From Verrucomicrobiota bacterium (lineage in GTDB: Bacteria; Verrucomicrobiota; Verrucomicrobiia; Limisphaerales; UBA1096): a stretch of DNA of 8,572 nt. Below the pieces are notes generated by a model. That model was not told the DNA's origin. It searched no databases and was given only the letters and a program-made list of their open reading frames with translations. The stretch lies in NCBI GenBank assembly GCA_015658765.1, contig DQOE01000249.1, positions 1 to 8,572 on the forward strand, in the 5' to 3' direction. The translations under genes and the position numbers were made by a program. Shown here in pieces: positions 1 through 6,760 of this stretch (position 1 is its first letter; every line of letters starts with the position of its first letter).

Positions 1-184
1 CCAAGCCCAGGTGCACCTCCGCCCCCAGCTTGGCCAACGGCTTGGTTTCGCGTTGGAGTTGCTTGTTGTCCTTGCAATCCACAGCCACCACCGAGGCGCC
101 GCTGGCGCATAGCAACCGGCAGGCTGAGCGGCCCCTCGAACCGAGGCCGACCAATAAAATCCGTTTGCCTTTTAACTTGAACAT
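1..184 (-). CDS. murD: MurD (UDP-MurNAc-L-Ala:D-Glu ligase), N-terminal 61 residues, cut by window edge
   Basis: Translation from the ATG at 184 gives MFKLKGKRILLVGLG followed by SRGRSACRLL, an N-terminal glycine-rich nucleotide-binding loop of the Rossmann-like domain 1 of MurD (usual form GxGxSGxAAAxLL). The rest of the visible part (ASVVAVDCKDNK, then an acidic/basic stretch) fits the second beta strand of that domain. MurD adds D-glutamate to UDP-MurNAc-L-Ala in the cytoplasm, using ATP. The gene starts 11 bp after the mraY stop, with a short TAGG/AGG run about five bases before the ATG. The order mraY-murD is the standard dcw order and supports the call as much as the sequence does. The central ATPase and C-terminal domains lie outside the window, so activity cannot be judged. 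The loop has Arg (GSRG) where many MurDs have GxSG, a mild variation. Confidence 0.85.
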   Translation of the reverse strand, partial: MFKLKGKRILLVGLGSRGRSACRLLCASGASVVAVDCKDNKQLQRETKPLAKLGAEVHLGL

Positions 185-195
185 GACTGCCTAAC

Positions 196-1359
196 TTACC
201 TCAATTTCAGCGTACTCAAAGCGAGCACCGCAAAAAGAATTCCCAAAATGTAAAACCGGGCGACCACCTGCGACTCGTACCACCCTTTTTTCTCGAAGTG
301 ATGATGCAGAGGCGCCATCAGGAACACTCGCCGCCCCTCGCCGAATTTTCGCCGCGTGTGCTTGAACCAGACGGTCTGGATCATCACCGACCCCGCCTCG
401 AGCACGAACACCCCGCCGGCGATCACCAGCACGAACGGCTGATGAATCAGCACCGCGATCACGCCGAGCACGCCGCCCAGCGCCAGCGACCCGGTGTCGC
501 CCATGAACACCTGCGCCGGGTGGCAGTTGAACCAGAGAAACCCCAGCCCGGCACCCACCATTGCCGCGCAAAACACCGTCAACTCCCCCGCCCCCTCGAC
601 GTACGGCACGCGCAGGTAGTCGGCCATAATCTTGTTGCCGGCGATGTAGGTGAAAATGATGAACACGAACGTCACGATCAGCGTGCAACCGATGGCCAGG
701 CCGTCGAGGCCGTCGGTCAGGTTCACTGCGTTCGAGCTGCCGACGATGGCCGCCGTGGTGATCAACAGGCCAACGAGCCCCACGCCGGCAAACACAATTT
801 CCCCGCTGTAAAACGGCACCGCCAGTTTCCCGATCAAGTCGCTCTTGACGGGGTCGGGGTGATGCCACAGGTACAGGCCGATTAACAGGCCCAGCGCCAG
901 TTGCACCGCCAGTTTCACCTTCGAGTGGATGCCGGCCTTGTCCTGCTTGGTGAGCTTGACCCAGTCGTCGTAAAAACCGAGCGCCGCCAGCACCACCACC
1001 GACATCAGGCTCAGCGCGAGAAACTCGTTCCACTTGGCCCAAAGCAGCGCGGTGACATCCAGCGAGAGCACAATCATGATTCCCCCCATCGACGGCGTGC
1101 CTTTTTTGCTGAGCACGCGCGCGTGCAGTCCGCCGGCCTCCTCGGCCTTGTCCGAATATTCCTGGCCGAACTTCGACCGCTTGAGCAGCGCGATGATCTT
1201 TGGGCCAAGCCACCAGCAAAGCAGCAGCGCCGTCACCGCTGCGCCGGCTGTCCGGAAGGTGATGTACTGGAACACCCGCAGGAAGGAGAGCCAGTCCGCC
1301 CAGGCGGCGTGGCCGTTTTCGGCCAACCACTGCGGAACCTGGCTGAGATAAAAAAACAT
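196..1359 (-). CDS. mraY: MraY, phospho-MurNAc-pentapeptide translocase (lipid I synthase)
   Basis: This 387-aa polytopic membrane protein has the length and motifs of MraY. The enzyme transfers phospho-MurNAc-pentapeptide from UDP to undecaprenyl phosphate at the inner face of the membrane, making lipid I. Visible motifs are the KKGTPSMGG loop at residues 85-93, the acidic pair D131-D132 in GFYDDW, NAVNLTDGLDGLA at 210-222 and GDTGSLALGG at 287-296. HHHFEKKGW follows at 352-360. These include the family's conserved aspartates and the histidine-rich cytoplasmic loop. About ten hydrophobic segments are spread along the chain. The ATG at 1359 is nine bases downstream of the murF stop and is preceded by GAGGCAGG, a usable ribosome-binding site. 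murD follows after 11 bp. Nothing appears broken; the identification is secure. Confidence 0.97.
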   Translation of the reverse strand: MFFYLSQVPQWLAENGHAAWADWLSFLRVFQYITFRTAGAAVTALLLCWWLGPKIIALLKRSKFGQEYSDKAEEAGGLHARVLSKKGTPSMGGIMIVLSLDVTALLWAKWNEFLALSLMSVVVLAALGFYDDWVKLTKQDKAGIHSKVKLAVQLALGLLIGLYLWHHPDPVKSDLIGKLAVPFYSGEIVFAGVGLVGLLITTAAIVGSSNAVNLTDGLDGLAIGCTLIVTFVFIIFTYIAGNKIMADYLRVPYVEGAGELTVFCAAMVGAGLGFLWFNCHPAQVFMGDTGSLALGGVLGVIAVLIHQPFVLVIAGGVFVLEAGSVMIQTVWFKHTRRKFGEGRRVFLMAPLHHHFEKKGWYESQVVARFYILGILFAVLALSTLKLR

Positions 1360-1368
1360 CCTGCCTCG

Positions 1369-2760
1369 CTATGTATTCATGGCCTCCGAAAGCACCTCGA
1401 TGATGCCCTCCATTTTCGCCGCGCGGCTGCCCTTGATGAGCACCGCGTCGCCCGGTTCCAGTTTTTTGGCCAGCGCCTTGCCGGCCACGGTGACGTCGTC
1501 GAACGCCGCCACGTTGGCCAAGCCGGCCTCCTGTGCCGCGCGCACCGTCGTGTCCGCCCATCGGCCCACGGCGATGAGGCCGTTCAGGCCGAGCCCTGCC
1601 GCAAGCTGGCCCGCCTCAACGTGGGCGGACTCGCTGGCTTGGCCAAGCTCGGCCATGTCGCCGAGAACGGCAATGCGCTTTCCCTTAACCGGAAACGACC
1701 CGATCGTTTCCAAAGCCGCCAGAAGGGAGTCGGGGTTGGAGTTGTAGGCGTCGTTAATTATGCGGACACCGCCGAGTGTCTGCATCTCCATTCGCATCGA
1801 CGCCGGACGGCAACGCTGCAGGCCCTGATCCAGTTCCTCCCGGCTCAGGCCCAGTTCCGCCGCAAGCGCAATCGCGAGTGCGGCGTTCCGGGCATTTTGA
1901 TGGCCCAGCAGGTTGACGCAGTATGCTCCGTTCCGATCTCCCTTCGGCGAAATTATTTCAAAAGTGGTTCCCTCGTCGTCGGACCTGATGTCGGCGATGC
2001 GCCAGTCGCAGGCCTCCCCTTCCCCGACGGTGACGACCGTTGCGCGGCAACGGCGGCGGATCGCCTTCAGTCCCTCGATGTCTCCATTGACGAACAGGCA
2101 GCCCTCCGGCGGCAGCGCCTCCGCCAACGCGCCCTCCTCCTCGATCACTCCCTCGATGTTTCCAAAAAATTCCAGATGCTCACGCCCGATACTCGTCAAC
2201 ACGCCGTACCTTGGCCGGATGAGTTGCAGCAGCGGCTCCAACTCGCCAGGATGGTTCGAGCCGACCTCGAGCACCGCCGCCTCATGGGCCTCGCGCAGCC
2301 GCAGCAACGTGAGTGGCACGCCGATGTCGTTGTTGAAACTGGCCTCGCTCGAGAGCGTCTCGAGCCGCTGCCCCAGCACCGTGGCCAGGATTTCCTTGGT
2401 GCTGGTTTTGCCGTTGGAGCCGCCAACCGCGACCACCGGCAACTCGAAATCCTGCCGGTAACGGGCAGCCAATTGGCCAAGGGCGCACCGCGTCTCGTCC
2501 ACCCCGATCATCGGCCCGGCGCTCTCCGCCTGGCCAAGGCGGGAGCGGTTGACCACGGCCGCCTCAGCCCCTTGGCCAAGCGCGTCGTTGAGGTAGTCGT
2601 GCCCGTCAAACCGGTCGCCGCGAATCGCAACAAACAAGTCGCCCGGCTTGGCCAGGCGCGAATCGGTGCAAATGTGCCGCACACTTGCCGAGCGCTCGCC
2701 CGCGACGAGCTGCCCGTTGCAGCTCTGCTCCACAAAACCTAGTGTCCGGGGTTCCATCAT
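1369..2760 (-). CDS. murF: MurF, UDP-MurNAc-tripeptide--D-Ala-D-Ala ligase
   Basis: The protein (463 aa, normal MurF length) is a Mur-family ATP-dependent ligase that adds D-Ala-D-Ala to the UDP-MurNAc-tripeptide in the cytoplasm. Domain 1 has TDSRLAKPGDLFVAIRG at residues 32-48, typical of MurE/MurF N-termini. The ATP loop GSNGKTSTKE is at 114-123, NNDIGVPLTLL at 143-153, EVGSNHPGE at 165-173 and GHQNARNAALA at 286-296. Domain 3 begins near NDAYNSNPDS at 336-345, followed by LGDMAELG at 366-373 and LIKGSRAAKME at 441-451. NDAYNSNPDS and the SNHPGE segment favour MurF over MurE. The start ATG at 2760 overlaps the ftsI stop as ATGA. A second ATG lies directly after the first (2757), so the exact start is uncertain by one codon. 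The overlap suggests translational coupling to ftsI. Four copies of the TTGGCCAA palindrome lie in this gene. Confidence 0.96.
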   Translation of the reverse strand: MMEPRTLGFVEQSCNGQLVAGERSASVRHICTDSRLAKPGDLFVAIRGDRFDGHDYLNDALGQGAEAAVVNRSRLGQAESAGPMIGVDETRCALGQLAARYRQDFELPVVAVGGSNGKTSTKEILATVLGQRLETLSSEASFNNDIGVPLTLLRLREAHEAAVLEVGSNHPGELEPLLQLIRPRYGVLTSIGREHLEFFGNIEGVIEEEGALAEALPPEGCLFVNGDIEGLKAIRRRCRATVVTVGEGEACDWRIADIRSDDEGTTFEIISPKGDRNGAYCVNLLGHQNARNAALAIALAAELGLSREELDQGLQRCRPASMRMEMQTLGGVRIINDAYNSNPDSLLAALETIGSFPVKGKRIAVLGDMAELGQASESAHVEAGQLAAGLGLNGLIAVGRWADTTVRAAQEAGLANVAAFDDVTVAGKALAKKLEPGDAVLIKGSRAAKMEGIIEVLSEAMNT

Positions 2761-4643
2761 CTCGACACCACCCGGGGTTTCTGTTCCGACATCGACTTGA
2801 CCGGCACCGACGGCTGAATGCCAAGGTAGTTGGCCGATTTCTCGGCAATCACCTTGAACGCCGGTGCCGCCACCACGCCGCCGTAATGGCCGTTGTGCGG
2901 CTCATCCACAAACACCCCGATGCACAACTGGGGATTCTCCGCCGGCAGGAAGCCGATGAACGACGAAAAATATTTTCCGTCCTCGTAGCCCCGTCGTGTC
3001 TTGGACGGCTTCTGCGCCGTGCCGGTCTTGCCGGCGACGGTGTAGTTTTGAAGCCATGCCTGTCGTGCAGTGCCCTCGGCGGAGACCACCGTCACCAGCG
3101 TCTCCACCATCTGCTGCGCTGTCTCGTCGTGAATCACCTTGCGAACCACGGTCGGTTTATACTGCATCACGACATTCCCATCCCGATCCACCAGCCGGTC
3201 CACCAGCAACGGCCGCATCAGGTTGCCGCCGTTGGCCATCGCGGACATCGCCATCACGAGCTGCAGCGGCGTTGCCGCGATCTCGTGGCCCATCGGAATC
3301 CGGGAGATCGACAACTTGCTCCAGTCCCTGACCGGATGAAGGATGCCGCGCACCTCCCCCGGCAACGGCACCCCGCTGCGTTGGCCAAAGCCCAACTCGG
3401 AAATGTATTTGTGCAGCCGCAGCGCCCCCAGCTTCATCGCCACCTTGGCCGTGCCGATGTTGGATGACTTGGTGATGATCTCCCGCACGGACAACGGGCC
3501 GTACGCGTGGTGGTCGCGCAGCACCTTGCCGGCGAAATAAAAGCGGCCGTTCTCGCAGTGGAACCGGTCATTCAGCCTCACGACATGCTCGTTGAGCGCG
3601 CCGGACACCGCCACGATCTTGAAGGTCGAGCCCGGCTCGAACACGTCGGCGATCACCCGGTTTCGGCGGTTGGCCGCGTTGGAGTCGCCGGGCTTGTTGG
3701 GGTTGTATGTCGGCCGGTTGGCCAGCGCGAGAATCGCGCCGGTTTGCGGGTTCACCACCACAACGCAGGCGCTCGCCGGAGTGTGCTTCGCACAAAGCGC
3801 CTCGAGCGCCTTCTCGGTGATGTACTGGATGTTGGCGTCGATCGTCAGCACCACGTTCATCCCGTCGCGCGACTTCACATTGTGCTCGCGAAACGCCACC
3901 ACCTCGCGACGACTGCTGTCGGTCTCGGTCTCGCGCCAACCGCGCACGCCCTCAAGTTCCGAATCAAGCATCATCTCAATGCCGTGTTTCCCCTCGAGTC
4001 CGATCACCGGCACACTCGAGCCTTCCGGATCCCGCACGCCGACAAACCCCATCACATGGGCAGCGAGGTTGCCGCTGGGATAAACCCGCAACTGTGAATC
4101 GACCCGCTCACAAAATACAGAGCGCCTGACGTTGTAATATTTCAGCCGCTCCTTGCGGGGCAGCGATTTCACGTCGACACCAAACTCAATGTGCGCCAGC
4201 GCGTTGGTGATGCCCTGCCAATCCTCGAGTAGCACCTTGCGCCCAAGCACGACGTGCTTGTCCTCTCGCTGGCGTCCTTGCGCGTCGGTGTACACGCGGC
4301 GCTGCATGCGCTTGGCCAAGCCGGCGGCGTCCCTGCCGAGAAACGGCGCGATCGCCCGGGCCACGAGGCGTTGGTGAGCGCCAACCAGCGACGGGTCGGC
4401 GCACACCGTCTTGGCAATGCGGCTCGTCGCCAGCACCGTGCCGCGGATGTCCAGAATGTCGCCGCGCCTCGAGGCGTGAATCATCTTGCGGCGAGTGTTG
4501 TCCAGCGCGTGCGCGGCGTGCTTGTCGTGCTGGAGTACCTGTATATCCACCAACCTCACCCCAAGTCCCACATAACCGACCGTTATGAGTGAGACCAGTA
4601 TCATCACCCTGCCCCGGTGAGTGTTGGCTCCTGTCGTCGCCAT
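2757..4643 (-). CDS. ftsI: FtsI-like class B penicillin-binding protein (septal peptidoglycan transpeptidase)
   Basis: This 628-aa protein is a bitopic class B PBP that cross-links septal peptidoglycan in the periplasm. One membrane segment lies at residues 13-33, after a basic N-terminus. The N-terminal pedestal domain has the RGDILDIRGTVLA motif (60-72), a variant of the usual RGxIxDRxGxxLA. The transpeptidase domain carries all three catalytic motifs: STFK with nucleophile Ser339 and Lys342, SSN at 393-395 and KTG at 539-541 (AGKTGTAQ). No PASTA repeats follow, so the protein is FtsI-like rather than the sporulation or Gram-positive PBP2x type. Position after ftsL supports the septal role rather than elongation PBP2. 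The ATG at 4643 has a poor ribosome-binding site. GTG/ATG at codons 13/14 is an alternative but would remove the basic residues that set membrane orientation. The gene runs straight into murF with no murE between. Confidence 0.95.
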   Translation of the reverse strand: MATTGANTHRGRVMILVSLITVGYVGLGVRLVDIQVLQHDKHAAHALDNTRRKMIHASRRGDILDIRGTVLATSRIAKTVCADPSLVGAHQRLVARAIAPFLGRDAAGLAKRMQRRVYTDAQGRQREDKHVVLGRKVLLEDWQGITNALAHIEFGVDVKSLPRKERLKYYNVRRSVFCERVDSQLRVYPSGNLAAHVMGFVGVRDPEGSSVPVIGLEGKHGIEMMLDSELEGVRGWRETETDSSRREVVAFREHNVKSRDGMNVVLTIDANIQYITEKALEALCAKHTPASACVVVVNPQTGAILALANRPTYNPNKPGDSNAANRRNRVIADVFEPGSTFKIVAVSGALNEHVVRLNDRFHCENGRFYFAGKVLRDHHAYGPLSVREIITKSSNIGTAKVAMKLGALRLHKYISELGFGQRSGVPLPGEVRGILHPVRDWSKLSISRIPMGHEIAATPLQLVMAMSAMANGGNLMRPLLVDRLVDRDGNVVMQYKPTVVRKVIHDETAQQMVETLVTVVSAEGTARQAWLQNYTVAGKTGTAQKPSKTRRGYEDGKYFSSFIGFLPAENPQLCIGVFVDEPHNGHYGGVVAAPAFKVIAEKSANYLGIQPSVPVKSMSEQKPRVVSR

Positions 4644-4676
4644 GTCAGTTTGTAAACAGATTCTTCTGCATCTCTG

Positions 4677-5069
4677 TTACGGCCGTCCCCGACGCGGCGT
4701 GTTTTTTACCGTGCGGTATTCCCCCGGTTCACTTTGCTTTAGCTCCTCGGCGTCCAGCGGAAGATCTGAGAGTCGCAACACCTGCTCCGGCTGCGGCATC
4801 GTCAGCCCCAGCCCCAGTTTGCGGACTCGTTCGTAAAGTTTCTGTGTCGAGCGCATCTCGGCGCGAAGTTGCTGCCAGCGCTGATTGTCGCTCTCGAGCA
4901 TCTCCAGCCGCACTTCCTTCTTGCGAACCTCGCTGCCGAGCTGGTGGATCTGTGACTTCTGCCACACGTACCCCATCGCCGTGCCGCCGAGCAGCAGGCA
5001 AAACAACGCGGCCTTGATCCACGAACCAACACTCAGCGCGGAGTCCTGTTTTTTTCGGTTGCGCGGCAT
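4677..5069 (-). CDS. ftsL: FtsL-like small bitopic division protein
   Basis: The 130-aa product has a short basic cytoplasmic tail (MPRNRKK), one hydrophobic segment at about residues 17-36 and then a heptad-like, charged helix at about 39-85. A short proline-containing tail follows. That architecture and the position between rsmH and ftsI are those of FtsL, which forms a coiled coil with FtsB/DivIC and helps activate the FtsWI synthase. FtsL is poorly conserved, so topology and synteny carry the call more than sequence identity. After the coiled coil, LGLGLTMPQPEQVLRLSD (85-102) resembles the 'lGl..P.pdqv..l' segment seen in FtsL proteins. The ATG is six bases after the rsmH stop with no clear ribosome-binding site, suggesting coupled translation. 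The C-terminal tail (residues 103-130) is unusual, acidic then basic. Confidence 0.82.
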   Translation of the reverse strand: MPRNRKKQDSALSVGSWIKAALFCLLLGGTAMGYVWQKSQIHQLGSEVRKKEVRLEMLESDNQRWQQLRAEMRSTQKLYERVRKLGLGLTMPQPEQVLRLSDLPLDAEELKQSEPGEYRTVKNTPRRGRP

Positions 5070-5075
5070 GACGAT

Positions 5076-6005
5076 TTACAATTTTTCCATCGCCCGCATC
5101 TGGGCGCTGCGGCTTCGCGGGTTCCTCCCCACCTCGGCAGCGCTTGGCTTGATCGCCTTGCGGCTGAGTTCCCGGGCCAACGGCTCGCGCGGTTCGCGCA
5201 GCTCCGGCACGTCGACCTCGCCGCGCACCGTGTACGGCTTGGCCAAGCGGCGGCTGAACTGTTTCACAAGCCGGTCCTCCCCGGAGTGAAACGTGATGAC
5301 CGCGAGGCGGCCGCCCGGCTTGAGCACCGACCAGGCGGCGTCCAGCCCGGCCTGCACCTGGCCAAGCTCGTCGTTCACCGCCATGCGCAGCGCCTGAAAC
5401 ACGCCGGTCGCCGGATGCGTCCGCGCGCCCCGCCGGGGGCAGGCCCGCTCCACCGTGTCGGCTAGTTGCGTGGTTGTCTCGATTCGCTGCATGTCGCGTT
5501 GTTCAACAATCGCCCGGGCAATACGCCGCGACCGGCGCTCTCCGCCCAGTTCCCAAAAAATCGTCGCCAGCTCCCCGGCCTCGAGCTCGTTCACCAGTTG
5601 CGCGGCGCTCACCGGCTGCCGCCGGTCCATCCGCATGTCCAGCGGCCCCTCGACCTGAAAGCTGAAACCGCGCTCCGCCTCGTCGAGCTGCGGCGAGCTC
5701 ACCCCGAGATCCAGCAGTACCCCGTCGCAACTCGCCTTGGCCAAGCGCTTGGCCAAGCCGGCAAACGGCTCCCGGTGCAACTCCAGCCGGTCGCCAAACC
5801 GTTTCAAGCGCCTGGCCGCGGCGGCCAGCGCCCAATCGTCGCGGTCGAACCCCACCAGCCGCCCGTCCGGGCCGCTCGCCTCGAGGATCGCCTCCGCATG
5901 TCCGCCGCCGCCGACCGTGCCATCCACGTACAACCGACCCGCCGCCGGTTGAAGCGCCGAGAGCGCTTCCTCCAGCAAAACCGGTTCGTGGATGAATTCG
6001 GTCAC
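5076..6005 (-). CDS. rsmH: RsmH (MraW), 16S rRNA cytosine-1402 N4-methyltransferase
   Basis: The 309-aa protein matches RsmH along its full length. RsmH is an S-adenosylmethionine-dependent enzyme that methylates N4 of C1402 in the ribosomal P site. Motifs in order are HEPVLLEE (6-13), the SAM loop DGTVGGGGH (28-36), GFDRDDWAL (52-60), DLGVSSPQLD (99-108), RGFSF (112-116) and PLDMRMD (121-127). After these come HPATGVFQALRMAVNDEL (197-214), the ITFHSGEDR motif (237-245, usually SFHSLEDR) and the C-terminal KPS...NPRSRSAQMR tail. Translation starts at GTG (6005). I chose it because the conserved N-terminus MTEFIHEPVLL begins there and it overlaps the upstream stop as GTGA. The nearby ATG at 6012 is out of frame. 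The gene holds three TTGGCCAA copies, two forming one longer palindrome (5736-5757). Confidence 0.97.
   Translation of the reverse strand: MTEFIHEPVLLEEALSALQPAAGRLYVDGTVGGGGHAEAILEASGPDGRLVGFDRDDWALAAAARRLKRFGDRLELHREPFAGLAKRLAKASCDGVLLDLGVSSPQLDEAERGFSFQVEGPLDMRMDRRQPVSAAQLVNELEAGELATIFWELGGERRSRRIARAIVEQRDMQRIETTTQLADTVERACPRRGARTHPATGVFQALRMAVNDELGQVQAGLDAAWSVLKPGGRLAVITFHSGEDRLVKQFSRRLAKPYTVRGEVDVPELREPREPLARELSRKAIKPSAAEVGRNPRSRSAQMRAMEKL
5736..5757. repeat. Perfect 22-bp palindrome made of two CTTGGCCAAG copies around CG
   Basis: Two decamer palindromes (5736-5745 and 5748-5757) flank a central CG, so the whole 22 bp is a perfect palindrome. It lies inside rsmH and encodes LAKRLAK (residues 84-90) on the minus strand. 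It could form a short hairpin in RNA or DNA. It is the densest point of the dispersed palindrome family. Confidence 0.85.
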
Positions 6006-6760
6006 AAGTCATCGGCTTTTTCGTGAGGCTCAATCGTCTCCACCCGCGAGGCATATTCCTTGTAGCTCCATGCCACCCTGCCATCCACGTACACGTCTGT
6101 CTTATAGTCCTTGGCCATTTCGATCGCCTCGTCCAACTCGGTGGCGTTCGTTTGCGCCGGCTCAGCCTCAGCCACTTTTTTGGCGACGGCTTCCAGCGCG
6201 CCAACGGATGCCCCCGCCATGATGCCGGCCGGCCAAAATGACTTGAACGCGAGCAACCAACGCCACGATCGATGCGACACAAACCGCGAGACTTGGTTCA
6301 GCGACGCAAACCGGCCGCGCATGCGCTCGGCCCACGAGCTCCTCATGGGTTCCTCGGCGATGAGGCTCGGGCGGAACTGGCTCACGCATTCACCGGCACG
6401 AACCGCCAGGTCCGATCCCTCCAAGTCGTTTCGCACCACCCGCACCCGCGTCGGGCTGATGCGGCTATACACCTCCACCTGATCCCGCGCCCGCGGCTTG
6501 GCCTCCGCTTGTCCAAGGTCCAGGTGGTTTCCCGGCCCGGACGTTTTTGACTCGATGACCAGCGGTTCAAGAAAACCAAACTCGCCCTGACCCGACTCCT
6601 CCGCCGTGGGCTGTATCAACGCCACCGGCTCCGGATGGGCAAGCTCACCGCCTCCCCCGCCGGTAAAGCCTTCCTGACTGTTTCCAATCCTGCGAGAGAG
6701 AAACTTTTCCCTTGGCCCCTCGAGGGTTCCACCAACCGACAGATATTGCATCAGGTTCAT
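6002..6760 (-). CDS. Unrecognised 252-aa protein encoded between mraZ and rsmH (orfX)
   Basis: I do not recognise this protein. Its start ATG overlaps the mraZ stop (ATGA at 6760-6757) and its stop overlaps the rsmH GTG start (GTGA). This is strong evidence that it is a real, coupled operon gene. A second ATG at codon 4 is possible. Regions visible: a short N-terminal stretch MQYLSVGGTLEGPREKF (4-20), then a Gly/Glu-rich, probably flexible linker (about 25-95). A compact segment VYSRISPTRVRVVRNDLEG follows at 97-115. Next come a basic, Trp-containing region (140-170) and a moderately hydrophobic segment at about 168-192 (WLLAFKSFWPAGIMAGA and on), perhaps membrane-associated. The C-terminal part ends with VYVDGRVAWSYKEYASRVETI (223-243). 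There is no signal peptide and no enzyme motif I can name. Its place in the cluster suggests a role tied to division or wall synthesis, but that is only inference. Confidence 0.78.
   Translation of the reverse strand: MNLMQYLSVGGTLEGPREKFLSRRIGNSQEGFTGGGGGELAHPEPVALIQPTAEESGQGEFGFLEPLVIESKTSGPGNHLDLGQAEAKPRARDQVEVYSRISPTRVRVVRNDLEGSDLAVRAGECVSQFRPSLIAEEPMRSSWAERMRGRFASLNQVSRFVSHRSWRWLLAFKSFWPAGIMAGASVGALEAVAKKVAEAEPAQTNATELDEAIEMAKDYKTDVYVDGRVAWSYKEYASRVETIEPHEKADDL

Larger units (their letters stand above)
30..5756. repeat. Dispersed palindrome TTGGCCAA, ten copies (six as CTTGGCCAAG)
   Basis: Exact octamers are at 30-37, 1514-1521, 1639-1646, 2473-2480, 2572-2579, 3381-3388, 4312-4319, 5239-5246, 5737-5744 and 5749-5756. 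Six extend to CTTGGCCAAG (1638, 2571, 4311, 5238, 5736 and 5748 are the first bases). From base composition I would expect about 0.1 octamer in a window this size. All copies lie inside coding sequence: murD one, murF four, ftsI two, rsmH three. Six are read as Leu-Ala-Lys/Asn and four as Leu/Phe-Gly-Gln, so two codon frames are used and neither protein sequence nor codon preference alone explains them. No exact copy is found in mraY, ftsL, orfX, mraZ or queA. One-mismatch forms occur too, for example at 1466-1473 and 2649-2656. Confidence 0.8.

Noticed and set aside
191..1561. 456-codon minus-strand frame covering mraY in another phase
   Set aside because: It has a Gly/Arg-rich, low-complexity translation and overlaps the full, motif-verified mraY.
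901..2742. 613-codon open frame on the plus strand opposite murF and mraY
   Set aside because: It lies antisense to two certain genes, its translation is rich in Arg, His and Gln with no recognisable motif, and long antisense frames are common in GC-rich DNA.
4645..4671. Eight-codon frame MQKNLFTN just before ftsI, as a leader peptide
   Set aside because: It has no ribosome-binding site, no attenuator-like hairpin and no codon signature, and its position inside an operon makes a regulatory leader unlikely.
5503..6282. 259-codon minus-strand frame across the orfX-rsmH junction
   Set aside because: It is a shadow of two better-supported genes in another phase, with Arg/Gly-rich translation and no family motif.
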